Below, piece by piece: positions 37,179 through 49,090 of a stretch of DNA of 64,000 bases. Source of the DNA: Thermoleophilia bacterium SCSIO 60948. Lineage in GTDB: Bacteria > Actinomycetota > Thermoleophilia > Solirubrobacterales > 70-9. Location: positions 434,001 to 498,000 of the forward strand of contig CP053031.1 in the NCBI GenBank assembly GCA_021496505.1. Reading direction: 5' to 3'. Position 1 is the first letter of the stretch. Each line of letters opens with the position of its first letter. The position numbers and the translations under genes were made by a program. Below the pieces are notes generated by a model, which had not been told where the DNA came from, did no database searches, and saw only the letters and a list, made by a program, of their open reading frames with translations.

Positions 37179-38683
37179 TCTGCGTCATCGGGTTCGACTC
37201 GCCGAGCGCGTCGGTGCTCGGCCGGATGCTGGACGCCGGGAGGCTTGCGGTCCTCGCCGAGCTGACGCGCCGCGGCCGGCGCGTAGAGCTCGCAACGCCG
37301 GCGAGCGAGTTCGCGGCGGGCGCGTTCTACAGCCTCTATTCGGGGCTCGAGCTCGCCGACCACGGGATCTTCTATCCCTTCCAGTGGGACGCGGCGGAGC
37401 AGCGGATCCGCTTCGCGAGCGAGCTCGAGGCGCCGCCGGCGGTCTGGGAGCGCCTCGCCGCGGCGGGTCGCAGGACGCTTGCGGTCGACCCCTACGAGGG
37501 TCGCGCGCCCGAGCTCGCCAACGGCGCCTTCGTCTCAGGGGTCGGGTTCACCGACCGCGTCGTGCTGCCGGGCTGGTCGCGTCCGGCCGACCTGGCGCGC
37601 GAGACGCGGCGCCGGCTCGGCAGGGCGCCCGACGTGACTGAGGTGTTCGGCACCCCTACGGCCTCGCGGCTCCTGCGCCTGCGCGAGGCGCTGCTCGCCG
37701 CACCCGACCGGGTCGCCGACGTCGCCTCGCACCACCTGAGCCGCGAGCGCTTCGACCTCGCCTGGCTCACCTTCAGCGCCTCGCATCTCGCCGGCCACCA
37801 GTTCTGGGATCTCTCGCAGCTCGACGAGGATCGGCTCTCGCCCGACGAGCGCGAGGCGATCGGCTCGGCGCTCGAGGAGATCTACGCGAGCGTCGATCGC
37901 GCGATCGGCCGCGTCCTCGACCTGCTCGGCCCGGAGGACTCGGTCGTGATCTGCTCGGCGGTCGGGATGGAGGTCAACACGTCACGCGCGGACCTGCTGC
38001 CCGGGATGCTCGAGGCCGTGCTCGCGGGCGGCCCGATCGAGCGTGACGAGTCAGGCGCGATCTGGCGGCTCCGGGGCGCCCTGCCCTCGGGCCTGCGGGC
38101 GTGGGTCGCCGATGCGCTGCCCGACCGCGTCGCGCTTCGCCTCGCGGCGGGTCTGGAGCTTCGCGGGGTCGACTGGTCGCGGACCGAGGCGTTCGCCCAT
38201 CCGGCCGACAACCAGGGCTACGTGCGGCTCAACCTGCGCGGCCGCGAACGCGACGGGATCGTCGACCCGGCGGACGCTGAGGCTCTCTGCGAGCGGATCG
38301 CGAATGGGCTCGCGAGCTTCCGCGATCCCGGCGGCGAGCCGTGTGTCGAGTCGGTCGAGCGCACCGCCGATCTCCACCGCGGCCTCCACTCGGACCGTCT
38401 CCCCGACCTCGTCGTGCGCTGGACCGACTCGCCCGCCACTCGGCTCGAATCGGTCAGTTCGGAGAGCTTCGGCGAGGTCCGGCGCCAGGGCGGCGGCTCG
38501 GGCCGCTCGGGCAACCACACCGGTGGCGACGCATGGGCCGTCGCGGTTCCGGGGTCCTCAGCCACCCTCGCCGATCCCTCCCGCGCGCCGCGCCTCGTCG
38601 ACGTCGCCGCGACCGTCTGCGAGCTCACGGGCACCTCACGCGCCGGCCTCCCCGGCGAGCCGCTGCTCACCTCCCGCGCCTGA
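37175..38683 (+). CDS. alkaline-phosphatase-superfamily phosphodiesterase
   Basis: A 502-residue hydrolase. IGFDSPSASVLGRML fits the metal-binding Asp and the nucleophile Ser/Thr region of type I phosphodiesterases/nucleotide pyrophosphatases, LTFSASHLAGHQFWD supplies the metal-binding His, and SGNHTGGDAW near the end is a second metal site. A probable target is a phosphorylated sugar or lipid carrier (inference from neighbours). The GTG start overlaps the preceding stop (GTGA). Confidence 0.8.
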   Translation: MICVIGFDSPSASVLGRMLDAGRLAVLAELTRRGRRVELATPASEFAAGAFYSLYSGLELADHGIFYPFQWDAAEQRIRFASELEAPPAVWERLAAAGRRTLAVDPYEGRAPELANGAFVSGVGFTDRVVLPGWSRPADLARETRRRLGRAPDVTEVFGTPTASRLLRLREALLAAPDRVADVASHHLSRERFDLAWLTFSASHLAGHQFWDLSQLDEDRLSPDEREAIGSALEEIYASVDRAIGRVLDLLGPEDSVVICSAVGMEVNTSRADLLPGMLEAVLAGGPIERDESGAIWRLRGALPSGLRAWVADALPDRVALRLAAGLELRGVDWSRTEAFAHPADNQGYVRLNLRGRERDGIVDPADAEALCERIANGLASFRDPGGEPCVESVERTADLHRGLHSDRLPDLVVRWTDSPATRLESVSSESFGEVRRQGGGSGRSGNHTGGDAWAVAVPGSSATLADPSRAPRLVDVAATVCELTGTSRAGLPGEPLLTSRA

Positions 38684-38743
38684 GGCTCCCCGCGAGGGCT
38701 CGCATCTCGTCGCTGCGGCCCTGAGCAGACGTACGGGCGCCGT

Positions 38744-38793
38744 GGCGAGGAAGCAGGGAACGCCGCGTGCTCTGCACGCAAGCGACCGATGAC
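38744..38793 (-). repeat. dispersed repeat R1, copy C
   Basis: On the minus strand this 50-nt stretch keeps GTCATCGG, then the inverted repeat GCGTGC-AGA-GCACGC, then CCTGCTTCC. Relative to copies A and B one stem pair has changed on both sides (T-A to C-G), which preserves pairing. It lies between two convergent genes. Confidence 0.6.
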
Positions 38794-38818
38794 GCAGCCA
38801 GGGCGTTCGCAGGTCTGC

Positions 38819-39583
38819 TCAGCCGCTCTGTTGTGTCGGGCGGATGAGCACTTCGTTGATCGCGACGCGGCGCGGCGCGGTGACGATGTAGAGCAGGGCG
38901 TCGGCGATGTCGCCCGCCTCGAGGATCTCGACGCCCTCGAAGCGCTTCTCCGTCGCCTCGCGAACGCCGTCGCGGTTGTGGCTGATCAGCTCGGTCGCGA
39001 CCGCCCCCGGCTCGATCAGCGAGACCCGCACGTGTGCGCCCGCGAGCTCCTGGCGAAGCGCCTCGGAGAACGCGCCGACTCCGTGCTTCGTCAGGTTGTA
39101 GACGGCGGAGTTCGCGTTCGCGCGGCGGCCGGCGACGGAGGAGACGTTGACCATGTCGGCGACGCCGCGCGGCCCGTCCTCGGCCGCCTTGACGAGATGG
39201 GGGAGTGACGCGTGCGCGACCCACATCAACCCCTTCACGTTGATCTCGACCATCCGCTCCCACTCCTCGAGCGGAGCCTCCAGCGCCGGCCCGAGCAACA
39301 TCTGGCCGGCGTTGTTGAAGACGGTGTCGAGGCGCCCGAGCTCGGAGACGACGTGCTCGACGGCGTCGATCGAGGCCTGCTGGTCGGTGACGTCGAGCTC
39401 GATCGCGAGCGCCTTGCCGCCCGCGCCCTCGATCCGCGAAACGACGTCATCGAGGCGCTCCTTGCGCCGCGCCGCGACTGCGACCGTCGCGCCGCGCTCG
39501 GCGAGCGCGATCGCACCCGCCTCGCCGATCCCGCTGCTCGCGCCCGTGACGAGCGCCACCGTTCCTTCGAGGCTCTCAGCCAT
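38819..39583 (-). CDS. short-chain dehydrogenase/reductase
   Basis: A 254-residue classical SDR. The cofactor motif TGASSGIG (13-20), NNAG (90-93) and catalytic Ser148/149-Tyr162-Lys166 (YNLTK) are present. ARR after strand 2 suggests NADP preference. It is preceded on its strand by GGAAGGAA as RBS. The substrate is unknown. Confidence 0.92.
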   Translation of the reverse strand: MAESLEGTVALVTGASSGIGEAGAIALAERGATVAVAARRKERLDDVVSRIEGAGGKALAIELDVTDQQASIDAVEHVVSELGRLDTVFNNAGQMLLGPALEAPLEEWERMVEINVKGLMWVAHASLPHLVKAAEDGPRGVADMVNVSSVAGRRANANSAVYNLTKHGVGAFSEALRQELAGAHVRVSLIEPGAVATELISHNRDGVREATEKRFEGVEILEAGDIADALLYIVTAPRRVAINEVLIRPTQQSG

Positions 39584-39671
39584 TCCAGGTTCCTTCCATA
39601 GGGTTCCGCGAAGTCCAGGGTTTCCGGTTTCCTGCGACGCCGAGGACGAAACGACGATGGAAGGAGGCGCG

Positions 39672-40103
39672 ATGTCGATGAAGCAGGCCCTGAGCGCCGT
39701 GACGCTCGGCGTGAGCGACCTCGCGCGCGCCAGGCACTTCTACGAGGCGCTCGGGTGGACGGTCCACACCGAGGTCTCGGAGACCGTCTTCTTCCAGGCC
39801 AACGGCTTCGCCCTCGTGCTCTGGGACCGCGCGAAGCTCGCCGCCGACAGCGGGGTGGAGGACGCCGGCGGCTGGGGTGGGGTCACCCTCGCCCACAATG
39901 TCGGGTCTCCGGGCGAGGTCGATGATCTGCTCGCGGCGGCCGAGCGCGCCGGGGGAGCGGTGACGCTGAAGGGCGCGGCGACCGACTGGGGCGGGTACCA
40001 CGGTGCGTTCACCGACCCCGAGGGTCACGCCTGGGAGGTCGCCCACAACCCGTTCTGGACCCTCTACGACGACGGTTCGACGAGCCTCGACGAACCGCAG
40101 TAG
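39672..40103 (+). CDS. VOC-family (glyoxalase-like) protein
   Basis: A 143-residue protein with the beta-alpha-beta-beta-beta pattern of the vicinal oxygen chelate superfamily: AVTLGVSDLARARHFYEALGW, then GFALVLWDR, and the closing GYHGAFTDPEGHAWEVAHNP with a family-type Glu. The ATG at 39672 lies 4 nt after AAGGAGG; the ATG at 39678 is a close alternative. It is divergent from the SDR gene. Function beyond the fold is unknown. Confidence 0.85.
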   Translation: MSMKQALSAVTLGVSDLARARHFYEALGWTVHTEVSETVFFQANGFALVLWDRAKLAADSGVEDAGGWGGVTLAHNVGSPGEVDDLLAAAERAGGAVTLKGAATDWGGYHGAFTDPEGHAWEVAHNPFWTLYDDGSTSLDEPQ

Positions 40104-40199
40104 AGGAAGGGCTCGCCCCGCCGCGGTGGCGATGCCGAGCGCCGCCTGACGAAACGCACCGCAGCGGTGACGAGCGTCAGCCGTCCCCCGGAACCCTGT

Positions 40200-41090
40200 C
40201 TATCCCCGGTTCCGCGCCTCGATCGCTTCGGCCAGCGCTCCGCCGGCGGTCGCCAGCTGGGCCGCGAGGAGCAGCGCCGAGACCGCCGGCCCCTCGCGCC
40301 GTCCGGCCCCCATGAGCTCGCGCCAGAACCCGGGCGGGGCCGGGTGCCGTCCGTGGCCGGCGCGCCGGTAGCGCGCCCCTCCGCGGCCGTAGCCCCACTG
40401 CTGGCGCAGGAAGCCGCGGAGCGTGACCGCGGGTGAGTGGACGATGAGGGCCCGCGGCTCGTAGCCGATCGCGATCCCGGCGGCCGCGAGGCGCTCGCAC
40501 CAGTCGCGATCCTCGCCAGCCGCCGACGGGAAGCTCTCGTCGAACTCGACCCGCTCGAGGACGCGGCGCCGCAGCGCGAGGTTGCACGACGGCGCGAAGC
40601 CGACCCGGGCGCCCAGTGAGCGCAGCGTGCCGAGCAGCAGCGAGTTCGTGATCGCCTGTCCGGCGCGGAGCGGAGCCCGAGCTCCCTGCGGGCTCACAGT
40701 CCGGCCCGCGACCACCTCGCGGCCCGCGTCGAGCGAGCGCAGCATCCGCTCCGCCCACCTCGGGGCGGGCTCGCAGTCGTCGTCGCAGAACATCACGACC
40801 TGGCGCGAGGACGCCCGCGCCCCCGCGTTTCGCGCCGCGGCCGGTCCCGATCCGCCGAGTCTGAGCAACTCCGCGCCGTGGCGCGCCGCGACCGCGCCGA
40901 CGGCCGCCGCGTCGCTCGAGCCGTCATCGGCGACGACGAGCGCGAGGCGCTCACCGATCCCGTCCGCGCTCGCGCGCAACGCGGCGAGGCAACGCCCCAG
41001 AGCCTCGGGCCGGTCGCGCGTCGGGACGACCGCGCACGCGTCAGATGCGAGCGCGGCCAAATCGAGGCGTTTGGGCCGCAGATCCGTCAT
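40200..41090 (-). CDS. glycosyltransferase family 2
   Basis: A 296-residue GT-A enzyme. It has AVVPTRDRPEALGRCLAAL, the DDGSSD motif, AARNAGARASSRQVVMFCDDDCEP (DDD metal site) and GEDRDWCERLAAAGIAIGYEP, the catalytic ED region. The C-terminal part includes WGYGRGGARY, common in cell-envelope transferases. The ATG at 41090 is preferred; an in-frame GTG two codons earlier is possible. Divergent from surE. Confidence 0.88.
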   Translation of the reverse strand: MTDLRPKRLDLAALASDACAVVPTRDRPEALGRCLAALRASADGIGERLALVVADDGSSDAAAVGAVAARHGAELLRLGGSGPAAARNAGARASSRQVVMFCDDDCEPAPRWAERMLRSLDAGREVVAGRTVSPQGARAPLRAGQAITNSLLLGTLRSLGARVGFAPSCNLALRRRVLERVEFDESFPSAAGEDRDWCERLAAAGIAIGYEPRALIVHSPAVTLRGFLRQQWGYGRGGARYRRAGHGRHPAPPGFWRELMGAGRREGPAVSALLLAAQLATAGGALAEAIEARNRG

Positions 41091-41153
41091 ACGCACCGGG
41101 ATTCTCGCGACTCCTTCACATGATGAAGACCCTCGGCCCACCCGGCCCGACCG

Positions 41154-41159
41154 TAGAAT
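41154..41159 (+). promoter_or_regulatory. TAGAAT -10 box before surE
   Basis: TAGAAT lies 10 nt before the surE ATG with no RBS, consistent with a leaderless mRNA. Confidence 0.45.
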
Positions 41160-41169
41160 CACGACCCGT

Positions 41170-44077
<2,908 letters not shown>

Positions 44078-44078
<1 letters not shown>

Positions 44079-44644
44079 TGTCGCGTCGCGTCGTCCTCTA
44101 CCACCTGATGTCGCTCGACGGGGTGGGCGAAGAGCCGGGCGACTGGATGTTCGCGGGCGGCCCTGCGATCTTCGAGAACCTCGGAGCGATCATCGAGCGC
44201 CAGGACGACGTCCTGCTCGGGCGCGGGACCTACGACTATTGGTCGGGCTTCTGGCCCACCGCCGACATGGAGCCGTTCGCGAGCTTCATCAATGAGACCA
44301 CCAAGCACGTGTTCACCTCGAGTCCGCTCGACGACGCCTGGCCGAACTCGGTCGCCGCCGCGGAGCCCGCCGCCGAGTACGTCGCGGCGCTCAAGCGTGG
44401 CGACGGCGGCGACATCGGGATCCACGGCAGCATCGGGCTCTCGCGGTCGCTGCTGGCCGTTGATCTGATCGACGAGATCCGGCTCGTCGTCGCGCCGGCG
44501 TTGGCCCACACGGGTGCCCGCCTCTTCGACGGATCAGACGGCGGCGGTCTGCGACGGCTCGAGCTCGTCGAGAGCCACGCCACGGCCGAGGGCGCTGTCC
44601 TGCTCGCCTACCGTCTCGCCCCCGGCGGGTCCGGGAGCGCCTAG
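44078..44644 (+). CDS. dihydrofolate reductase/RibD C-terminal-domain protein
   Basis: A 188-residue protein of the RibD_C fold: VVLYHLMSLDGVGEEPGDWMF at the start, DVLLGRGTYDYWSGFWP and the late DEIRLVVAPALAHTGARLF. Such proteins are NADPH-dependent reductases of unclear substrate. The ATG overlaps the ligA TGA. The stop TAG is shared with convergent dacB in one CTAG (44641-44644). Confidence 0.9.
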
Positions 44645-46050
44645 CGCCCGAAGCGCGCGATCGCCTGAACCATTCGGTCCTGGGCGTTTCGGGCCGAGGT
44701 CGTCGAGACGCTGTTCATCAGGATCGAGAACGCGATCAGGCCATCGCGCCCGGTCTCGCAGTAGCCCGACAGCGCGCTCACATCGGAGAGGGTTCCGGTC
44801 TTCGCGTGGCAGCGCCCGGCAGCGGGGCCGCTGTTCATGCGGTCCGAGAGCGTCCCGGTACGCCCCGCGATCGCGAGCGAATCGAAGAACTCGTCGCCGA
44901 ACTCGCTGCGGCGTCGGACCCCGGTCAGCAGCTTCACGACCTGCTTCGGGCTCGCCTGGTTGCCGCGCGAGAGCCCCGACCCGTCGGCGATCCGGACTCC
45001 GGCGCCGAGCTTGCGTGCGATCTTCTCCGCCTTCGAGGCGCCGCGGCCGGTCGTCCCCTGCTTGCCGCTCGACGCGCCGACGCGCTTGAGCAGCATCTCG
45101 GCGAAGAAGTTGTTCGACGGGGTGTTGGTCGCCCGGGCCAGCGTCGCACCGTCGGGCGAGGAGACCTTGCCGATCCGCTCACCGCGGCTCGCGCCCTTGC
45201 GGCCGATCCGCTTGGCCTTCCCCGTCACGCGGATCCCCTGCTTACGCAGCAGCTCGACGAAGCGCTTGGCGGCCTCGCGCTCGGGCGCGCCGGCGTAGCC
45301 GCCGTTCGAGGAGTAGCCCGAGTTGAACGACAGTCCCGAGAGCGGGCTCAGGTAGTCGCCCGACTGGCGCTTGCGATCGAAGATCGAGTCGTCGGCCACG
45401 ACGTCTCCGCGGACCTTCTTGATCCCGCTGCGCTTCGCGTCACGCGCGAGGTCGGCGATCGAGGTCAGTGGGAGCCCGCGGCTCGCGGCGAACGACTTCG
45501 TGCCGAACGCCGGGTCGCCGTTGCCGACGATGACGAGGTCGCCCTTGAGGATCTGGTCGTCCGTGCCCGTGCGCTGGCCGCGCTGGACGAGGGTGGTCGC
45601 CAGCTCGCGGTCGGCGCCGAAGCGGTCGAGGTAGGCGGCTGTCGTGAACAGCTTCGTGTTCGAGGCGAGGATCCGGGCGCGGCTCGAGGAGTCGGAGAAG
45701 AGCAGCGGCTTCTTCGACGCGTTCAGGTCGAGGACGCGCGCGCCACTGCCTCCGCCGGCGCTTCGCATCGCCGAGCGGAGCTTGCGCCGCAGGCCCTTGC
45801 GCGAGAGCCCGGCTCGCTTCGGCGCGGCGGCGGCGGTCCGGTCCTGCGATCCGCTCTCGCCGGGGAAATCCGGACCCGAGACGCGAGGCGACGCGGGGAA
45901 GGGGTCGCCGCTCGCGGCTTCGGACGGAGCCGCCCGGCCCTCGCCGGCGCTCAGCACGGTCGCGAGGCCCAGCGCGAGAACGAGGAGGGCTGCGATCGCG
46001 AGCGGGCGGGTCTTCGAGCGGGGGGTCTCGTCGATGCTCACTGGGTGCAC
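44641..46050 (-). CDS. dacB: D-alanyl-D-alanine carboxypeptidase/endopeptidase (PBP4 type)
   Basis: A 469-residue penicillin-binding protein that trims or cleaves peptidoglycan cross-links. An N-terminal signal/anchor (residues 16-34) puts it outside the membrane, followed by a Ser/Ala-rich linker. The three active-site motifs are SNTK (130-133), SNN (312-314) and KTG (417-419), with the PBP4 insert domain between the first two (GDLVIVGNGDP). Both length and the S-x-N position fit class C PBPs. Confidence 0.93.
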   Translation of the reverse strand: MHPVSIDETPRSKTRPLAIAALLVLALGLATVLSAGEGRAAPSEAASGDPFPASPRVSGPDFPGESGSQDRTAAAAPKRAGLSRKGLRRKLRSAMRSAGGGSGARVLDLNASKKPLLFSDSSSRARILASNTKLFTTAAYLDRFGADRELATTLVQRGQRTGTDDQILKGDLVIVGNGDPAFGTKSFAASRGLPLTSIADLARDAKRSGIKKVRGDVVADDSIFDRKRQSGDYLSPLSGLSFNSGYSSNGGYAGAPEREAAKRFVELLRKQGIRVTGKAKRIGRKGASRGERIGKVSSPDGATLARATNTPSNNFFAEMLLKRVGASSGKQGTTGRGASKAEKIARKLGAGVRIADGSGLSRGNQASPKQVVKLLTGVRRRSEFGDEFFDSLAIAGRTGTLSDRMNSGPAAGRCHAKTGTLSDVSALSGYCETGRDGLIAFSILMNSVSTTSARNAQDRMVQAIARFGR

Positions 46051-46110
46051 CTAACCGAGACTAGGGCGAGAGGTTGCGGTCACCGCCGGCTCGGTGCTCC
46101 CAGCGGCCGC

Positions 46111-47379
46111 CTACCGGCCGCTGACCGACCCCAGCTCGCCGCTCTTCGGCCACGGGTTCGCCTTGCAGCCGTCGAGCCCGTAGGTCTGCTGCTGCATCAC
46201 CGGCGCTCGCTGGCCGGACCCGGGGCACGAGCGGTGACCCTGACCGATCCGGTGCCCGAACTCGTGGTTGACGAGCATCCGTCGGTAGGTCAGGCGCGAG
46301 TCGAAGTGCGGCACCGCGTAGCGCCACCGATTGAGGTTGAGGATCACCGAGGAGCCTTGCGTGCACGACACGTAGCCGTTGGTCGGCAGCGGTGCGCAGA
46401 GTCGGTCGACGGTGTTCGGGCTGGCGAGGATGATCCGTGTGTTCGCCGCTCCCGACCGGCCGACGCCGCTGACCCGCAGCCGCCCGCTTCGAATCCACGA
46501 GCGCCGGTCTGAGAGCACGTCGTAGACGTCGCGGGCGAAGCCGTCGCGGTCGATCTTGACCCCGCGCTCGACGAAGATCGCGTAGCGGACCGAACGCGAC
46601 CCGGACCCGGCGGTCGGCGTCGGATCGGAGACGAAGCCGAGGCTCCCCGTCGGGCGCTCGGGAGGCGTCTGGATCCGCTTTCGCTCGCTGGCTTTTCGCA
46701 GGTTGAAACTGAGCGCGGAAAGCGCTCCGCGGGCATCGACCTCGCATTTCGAATAGCGCTTGCAGCGGCGCTTCACGCCCTTCAGCCGGACGCTGACGCG
46801 GGACTTCCCCTGCCCCTCGACCCGCCTTCGTGCCCGGTCGGAGGCGAACGTCTCGGTGCGCTCGGCGGGGTAGGCGCCGCGCCCCTGGATCCCGAGCTCG
46901 ACGCGCGCCGGGCCGCGATGGCGGAAGCTCAGCACGCCACGCTGACCGCCGCCGGCCTTGCGGATCTCGAGCTCGACGTTGCGGATCAGCGCGACGATCC
47001 TGCCGCGGTCGCGGCGCTCGAGCGAGGACTCGGGGACCCGTGCGACGAGCGTCGCGCGGCCCGAGTCGACCGACGGGGGGAGCGTCACGCGCCAGGAGCG
47101 GGTCGTCGCGTCGCCGGATCCCGGCTCGATCCGGCCCAGGGCGCGCGTCCGCTCACCGCGCTTCACGGCGACGCGAAGCTCGCCGGCCGCCAGCGAGGGC
47201 GCGCGGTAGGTCAGGACTCCCGGCTTCGCCCACGGGCTCCTCGTCTCGAGGCAGAGCTCGGTCGCGGGGTCGCAGTCGGTGTCCTGCGCGTCGGCACCCT
47301 CGACCGCTCCGCGTGGCAGCAGACCGGCCGCCAGGACGGCGACGAGGAGTCCGATGGCGAGCAGCGGCGAGGTGCGCAT
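46111..47379 (-). CDS. secreted DUF3152-type zinc metalloprotease-like protein
   Basis: A 422-residue protein with a signal peptide (LLAIGLLVAVLAAGLL). The C-terminal 170 residues carry HEFGHRIGQGH (372-382), an HExxHxxxGxH zinc site, followed by RAPVMQQQTYGLDGCKANPWP, which I recognise as the DUF3152 pattern of actinobacteria. The first 200 residues after the signal are beta-rich and basic and not recognisable. The ATG at 47379 is chosen because it begins the signal peptide. Divergent from the patatin gene. A peptidase function is probable but unproven. Confidence 0.88.
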   Translation of the reverse strand: MRTSPLLAIGLLVAVLAAGLLPRGAVEGADAQDTDCDPATELCLETRSPWAKPGVLTYRAPSLAAGELRVAVKRGERTRALGRIEPGSGDATTRSWRVTLPPSVDSGRATLVARVPESSLERRDRGRIVALIRNVELEIRKAGGGQRGVLSFRHRGPARVELGIQGRGAYPAERTETFASDRARRRVEGQGKSRVSVRLKGVKRRCKRYSKCEVDARGALSALSFNLRKASERKRIQTPPERPTGSLGFVSDPTPTAGSGSRSVRYAIFVERGVKIDRDGFARDVYDVLSDRRSWIRSGRLRVSGVGRSGAANTRIILASPNTVDRLCAPLPTNGYVSCTQGSSVILNLNRWRYAVPHFDSRLTYRRMLVNHEFGHRIGQGHRSCPGSGQRAPVMQQQTYGLDGCKANPWPKSGELGSVSGR

Positions 47380-47435
47380 CCGACCCCTAACCCTGGCCGA
47401 TCGAGCGGCGGTATGCGTCGCAGCTTGGATCAACG

Positions 47436-48722
47436 ATGCATAAAGCCTGGAATAATGTCCATCCAGTGGGTGAGATCGTCGATCTCGACGCCGGGGGGCC
47501 CGGGTCAAAACGCCGCGGGCGCCGTCGCCGACGTCCGTCGAAGACCGCGCTCGTCCTCGGCGGCGGCGGTCTGACCGGCGGGGTCTATGAGATCGGAGCG
47601 CTCAAGGCGCTCGACCTGCTGAGCTCGAACTCCTCGGTCAACGACTTCGACATCTACGTAGGCACGAGCGCCGGCGCCTTCGTCTCGAGCCTCGTCGCCA
47701 ACGGTGTCACGCCCGAGGAGATGATGCGGGTCCTGAACAAGGACCTTCCCTCGCCGCTCCGCGACATCGACCTCGGGACGCTGTTGCGCCCGAACTACCG
47801 CGGCTTCGCCGAGAGCATCATCAAGGGACCCTTCCGCCTCGCCGCGATCGCGCGTGAGTTCGCGGGCAACTTCCGCGACCTGTCGGCGATCGACGTCGCG
47901 GGCTCGTTCGGCACGCTGTTCCCGAACGGGCTCTACTCGGGGGCGGGCATCGAGCGCTACGTCCGCGAGGCGCTCTCGGACCCCGATCGCACCGACGACT
48001 TCCGCGAGCTCGGACCCGAGCTGTTCCTCACCGCCACCGATCTCGATACGACGGAGAGGGTCGTCCTCGGCGAGGGCGAGTGGGCGCGGACGCCGATCTC
48101 GAAGGCCGTCGCCGCCTCGGGCGCGCTGCCGGTCGTCTACGCGCCGGTGACGATCGACGATCACGACTTCATCGACGGCGGCATCCGCTCGACGACGAAC
48201 ATCGACGTCGCCGTCGATCGCGGCGCGAAGTTCATCGTCGTGATCAACCCGCTGGTCCCGTTCGTCAACGACTTCGACACGGAGATCCCGACCTGGACCG
48301 GCGAGAAGGCCCGCAGTCTCTCGACGATGGGCGCGAGTGCGATCGCCAACCAGTCCTTCCGGATGCTGAGCCACGACCGTCTGCATCGCGCCGTCGAGGA
48401 GTGGGAGCGCAACTACCCAGGCGTCGACATCATCCTGATCGAGCCCGAGCTCGACGACGAGCTGATGTTCGGCACCTCGATCCTCGACTACCGCTCGCGG
48501 CTCGAGATCGCCAAGCACGGCTTCGAGTCGGTCACGCTCAAGCTGCGCGAGAACTTCGCGCACTACGAGTCGATCTGCGCCCGCCACGGGCTCGAGATCT
48601 CGGTCGACCGTATCGACCAGGCGCTCGACGGCGCCGAGGAGGAGACCGCCGACCTCTCGACCTGGCGCCGGGTGCTCGAGCAGACGACCGCGACGCTGCT
48701 GCGCCAGTCCTCGTCGGGCTAG
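47436..48722 (+). CDS. patatin-like phospholipase
   Basis: A 428-residue lipid acyl hydrolase. The oxyanion GGGGLTGG (42-49), nucleophile Ser78 in GTSAG and catalytic Asp247 in DGG make the complete Ser-Asp dyad. A very basic stretch (KRRGRRRRR) before the domain may bind membranes. The start is uncertain: the ATG at 47436 precedes an AATAAT block, and a GTG at 47466 is possible. A repeat R2 copy follows. Confidence 0.9.
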   Translation: MHKAWNNVHPVGEIVDLDAGGPGSKRRGRRRRRPSKTALVLGGGGLTGGVYEIGALKALDLLSSNSSVNDFDIYVGTSAGAFVSSLVANGVTPEEMMRVLNKDLPSPLRDIDLGTLLRPNYRGFAESIIKGPFRLAAIAREFAGNFRDLSAIDVAGSFGTLFPNGLYSGAGIERYVREALSDPDRTDDFRELGPELFLTATDLDTTERVVLGEGEWARTPISKAVAASGALPVVYAPVTIDDHDFIDGGIRSTTNIDVAVDRGAKFIVVINPLVPFVNDFDTEIPTWTGEKARSLSTMGASAIANQSFRMLSHDRLHRAVEEWERNYPGVDIILIEPELDDELMFGTSILDYRSRLEIAKHGFESVTLKLRENFAHYESICARHGLEISVDRIDQALDGAEEETADLSTWRRVLEQTTATLLRQSSSG

Positions 48723-49090
48723 GAGCCTCGGCATAGGGCTCGGCTTCGCGGCGGTCGGCCGCCGTTGCCGTGGCCGAGTCACGAAGGGGGACAGGAGCTG
48801 GGTTCGGCGGGAGCTGGTCTGTCTCCCCCGGGCCTTTGCGCGGGTCCCGTGCGGGTTCGGGGCCGTCGTGGCGAAGTGTTGGCCGATTCGACCGCGTAGC
48901 GCGGCTCAGGCGGCCACTGCTTCCGACGAAGCCGACCGCACTCTCCCGACGCACCCACGGTCCTCCCCTCGATGCAACCAGACCACCTGTCGCACCCACC
49001 AGCGACGCCCCGAACTGGACACCACCGCGCGCACCCCGAGCACCCGCCGGCGACGCCCCGGACGGGACGCCACCGGCGGACCGCAGCGGC
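48723..49090. other. intergenic region with repeat R2 (copy 1)
   Basis: No gene is seen in these 368 nt between convergent genes. Two blocks are shared with 58277-58532: 48736-48780 and about 48955-49016. Inside, a short unit (CGACGCCCCGRACKGGAC) occurs twice, near 49003 and 49051. Confidence 0.6.
48736..49073 (+). repeat. dispersed repeat R2, copy 1
   Basis: The first 45-nt block (48736-48780) matches 58302-58346 at 39 of 45 positions. The second block, beginning GGTCCTCCCCTCG, then TGCAACCAGACC and GCGACGCCCCGAAC, matches 58457-58520. The order and rough spacing of blocks are preserved. Both copies sit between convergent genes. Confidence 0.6.
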
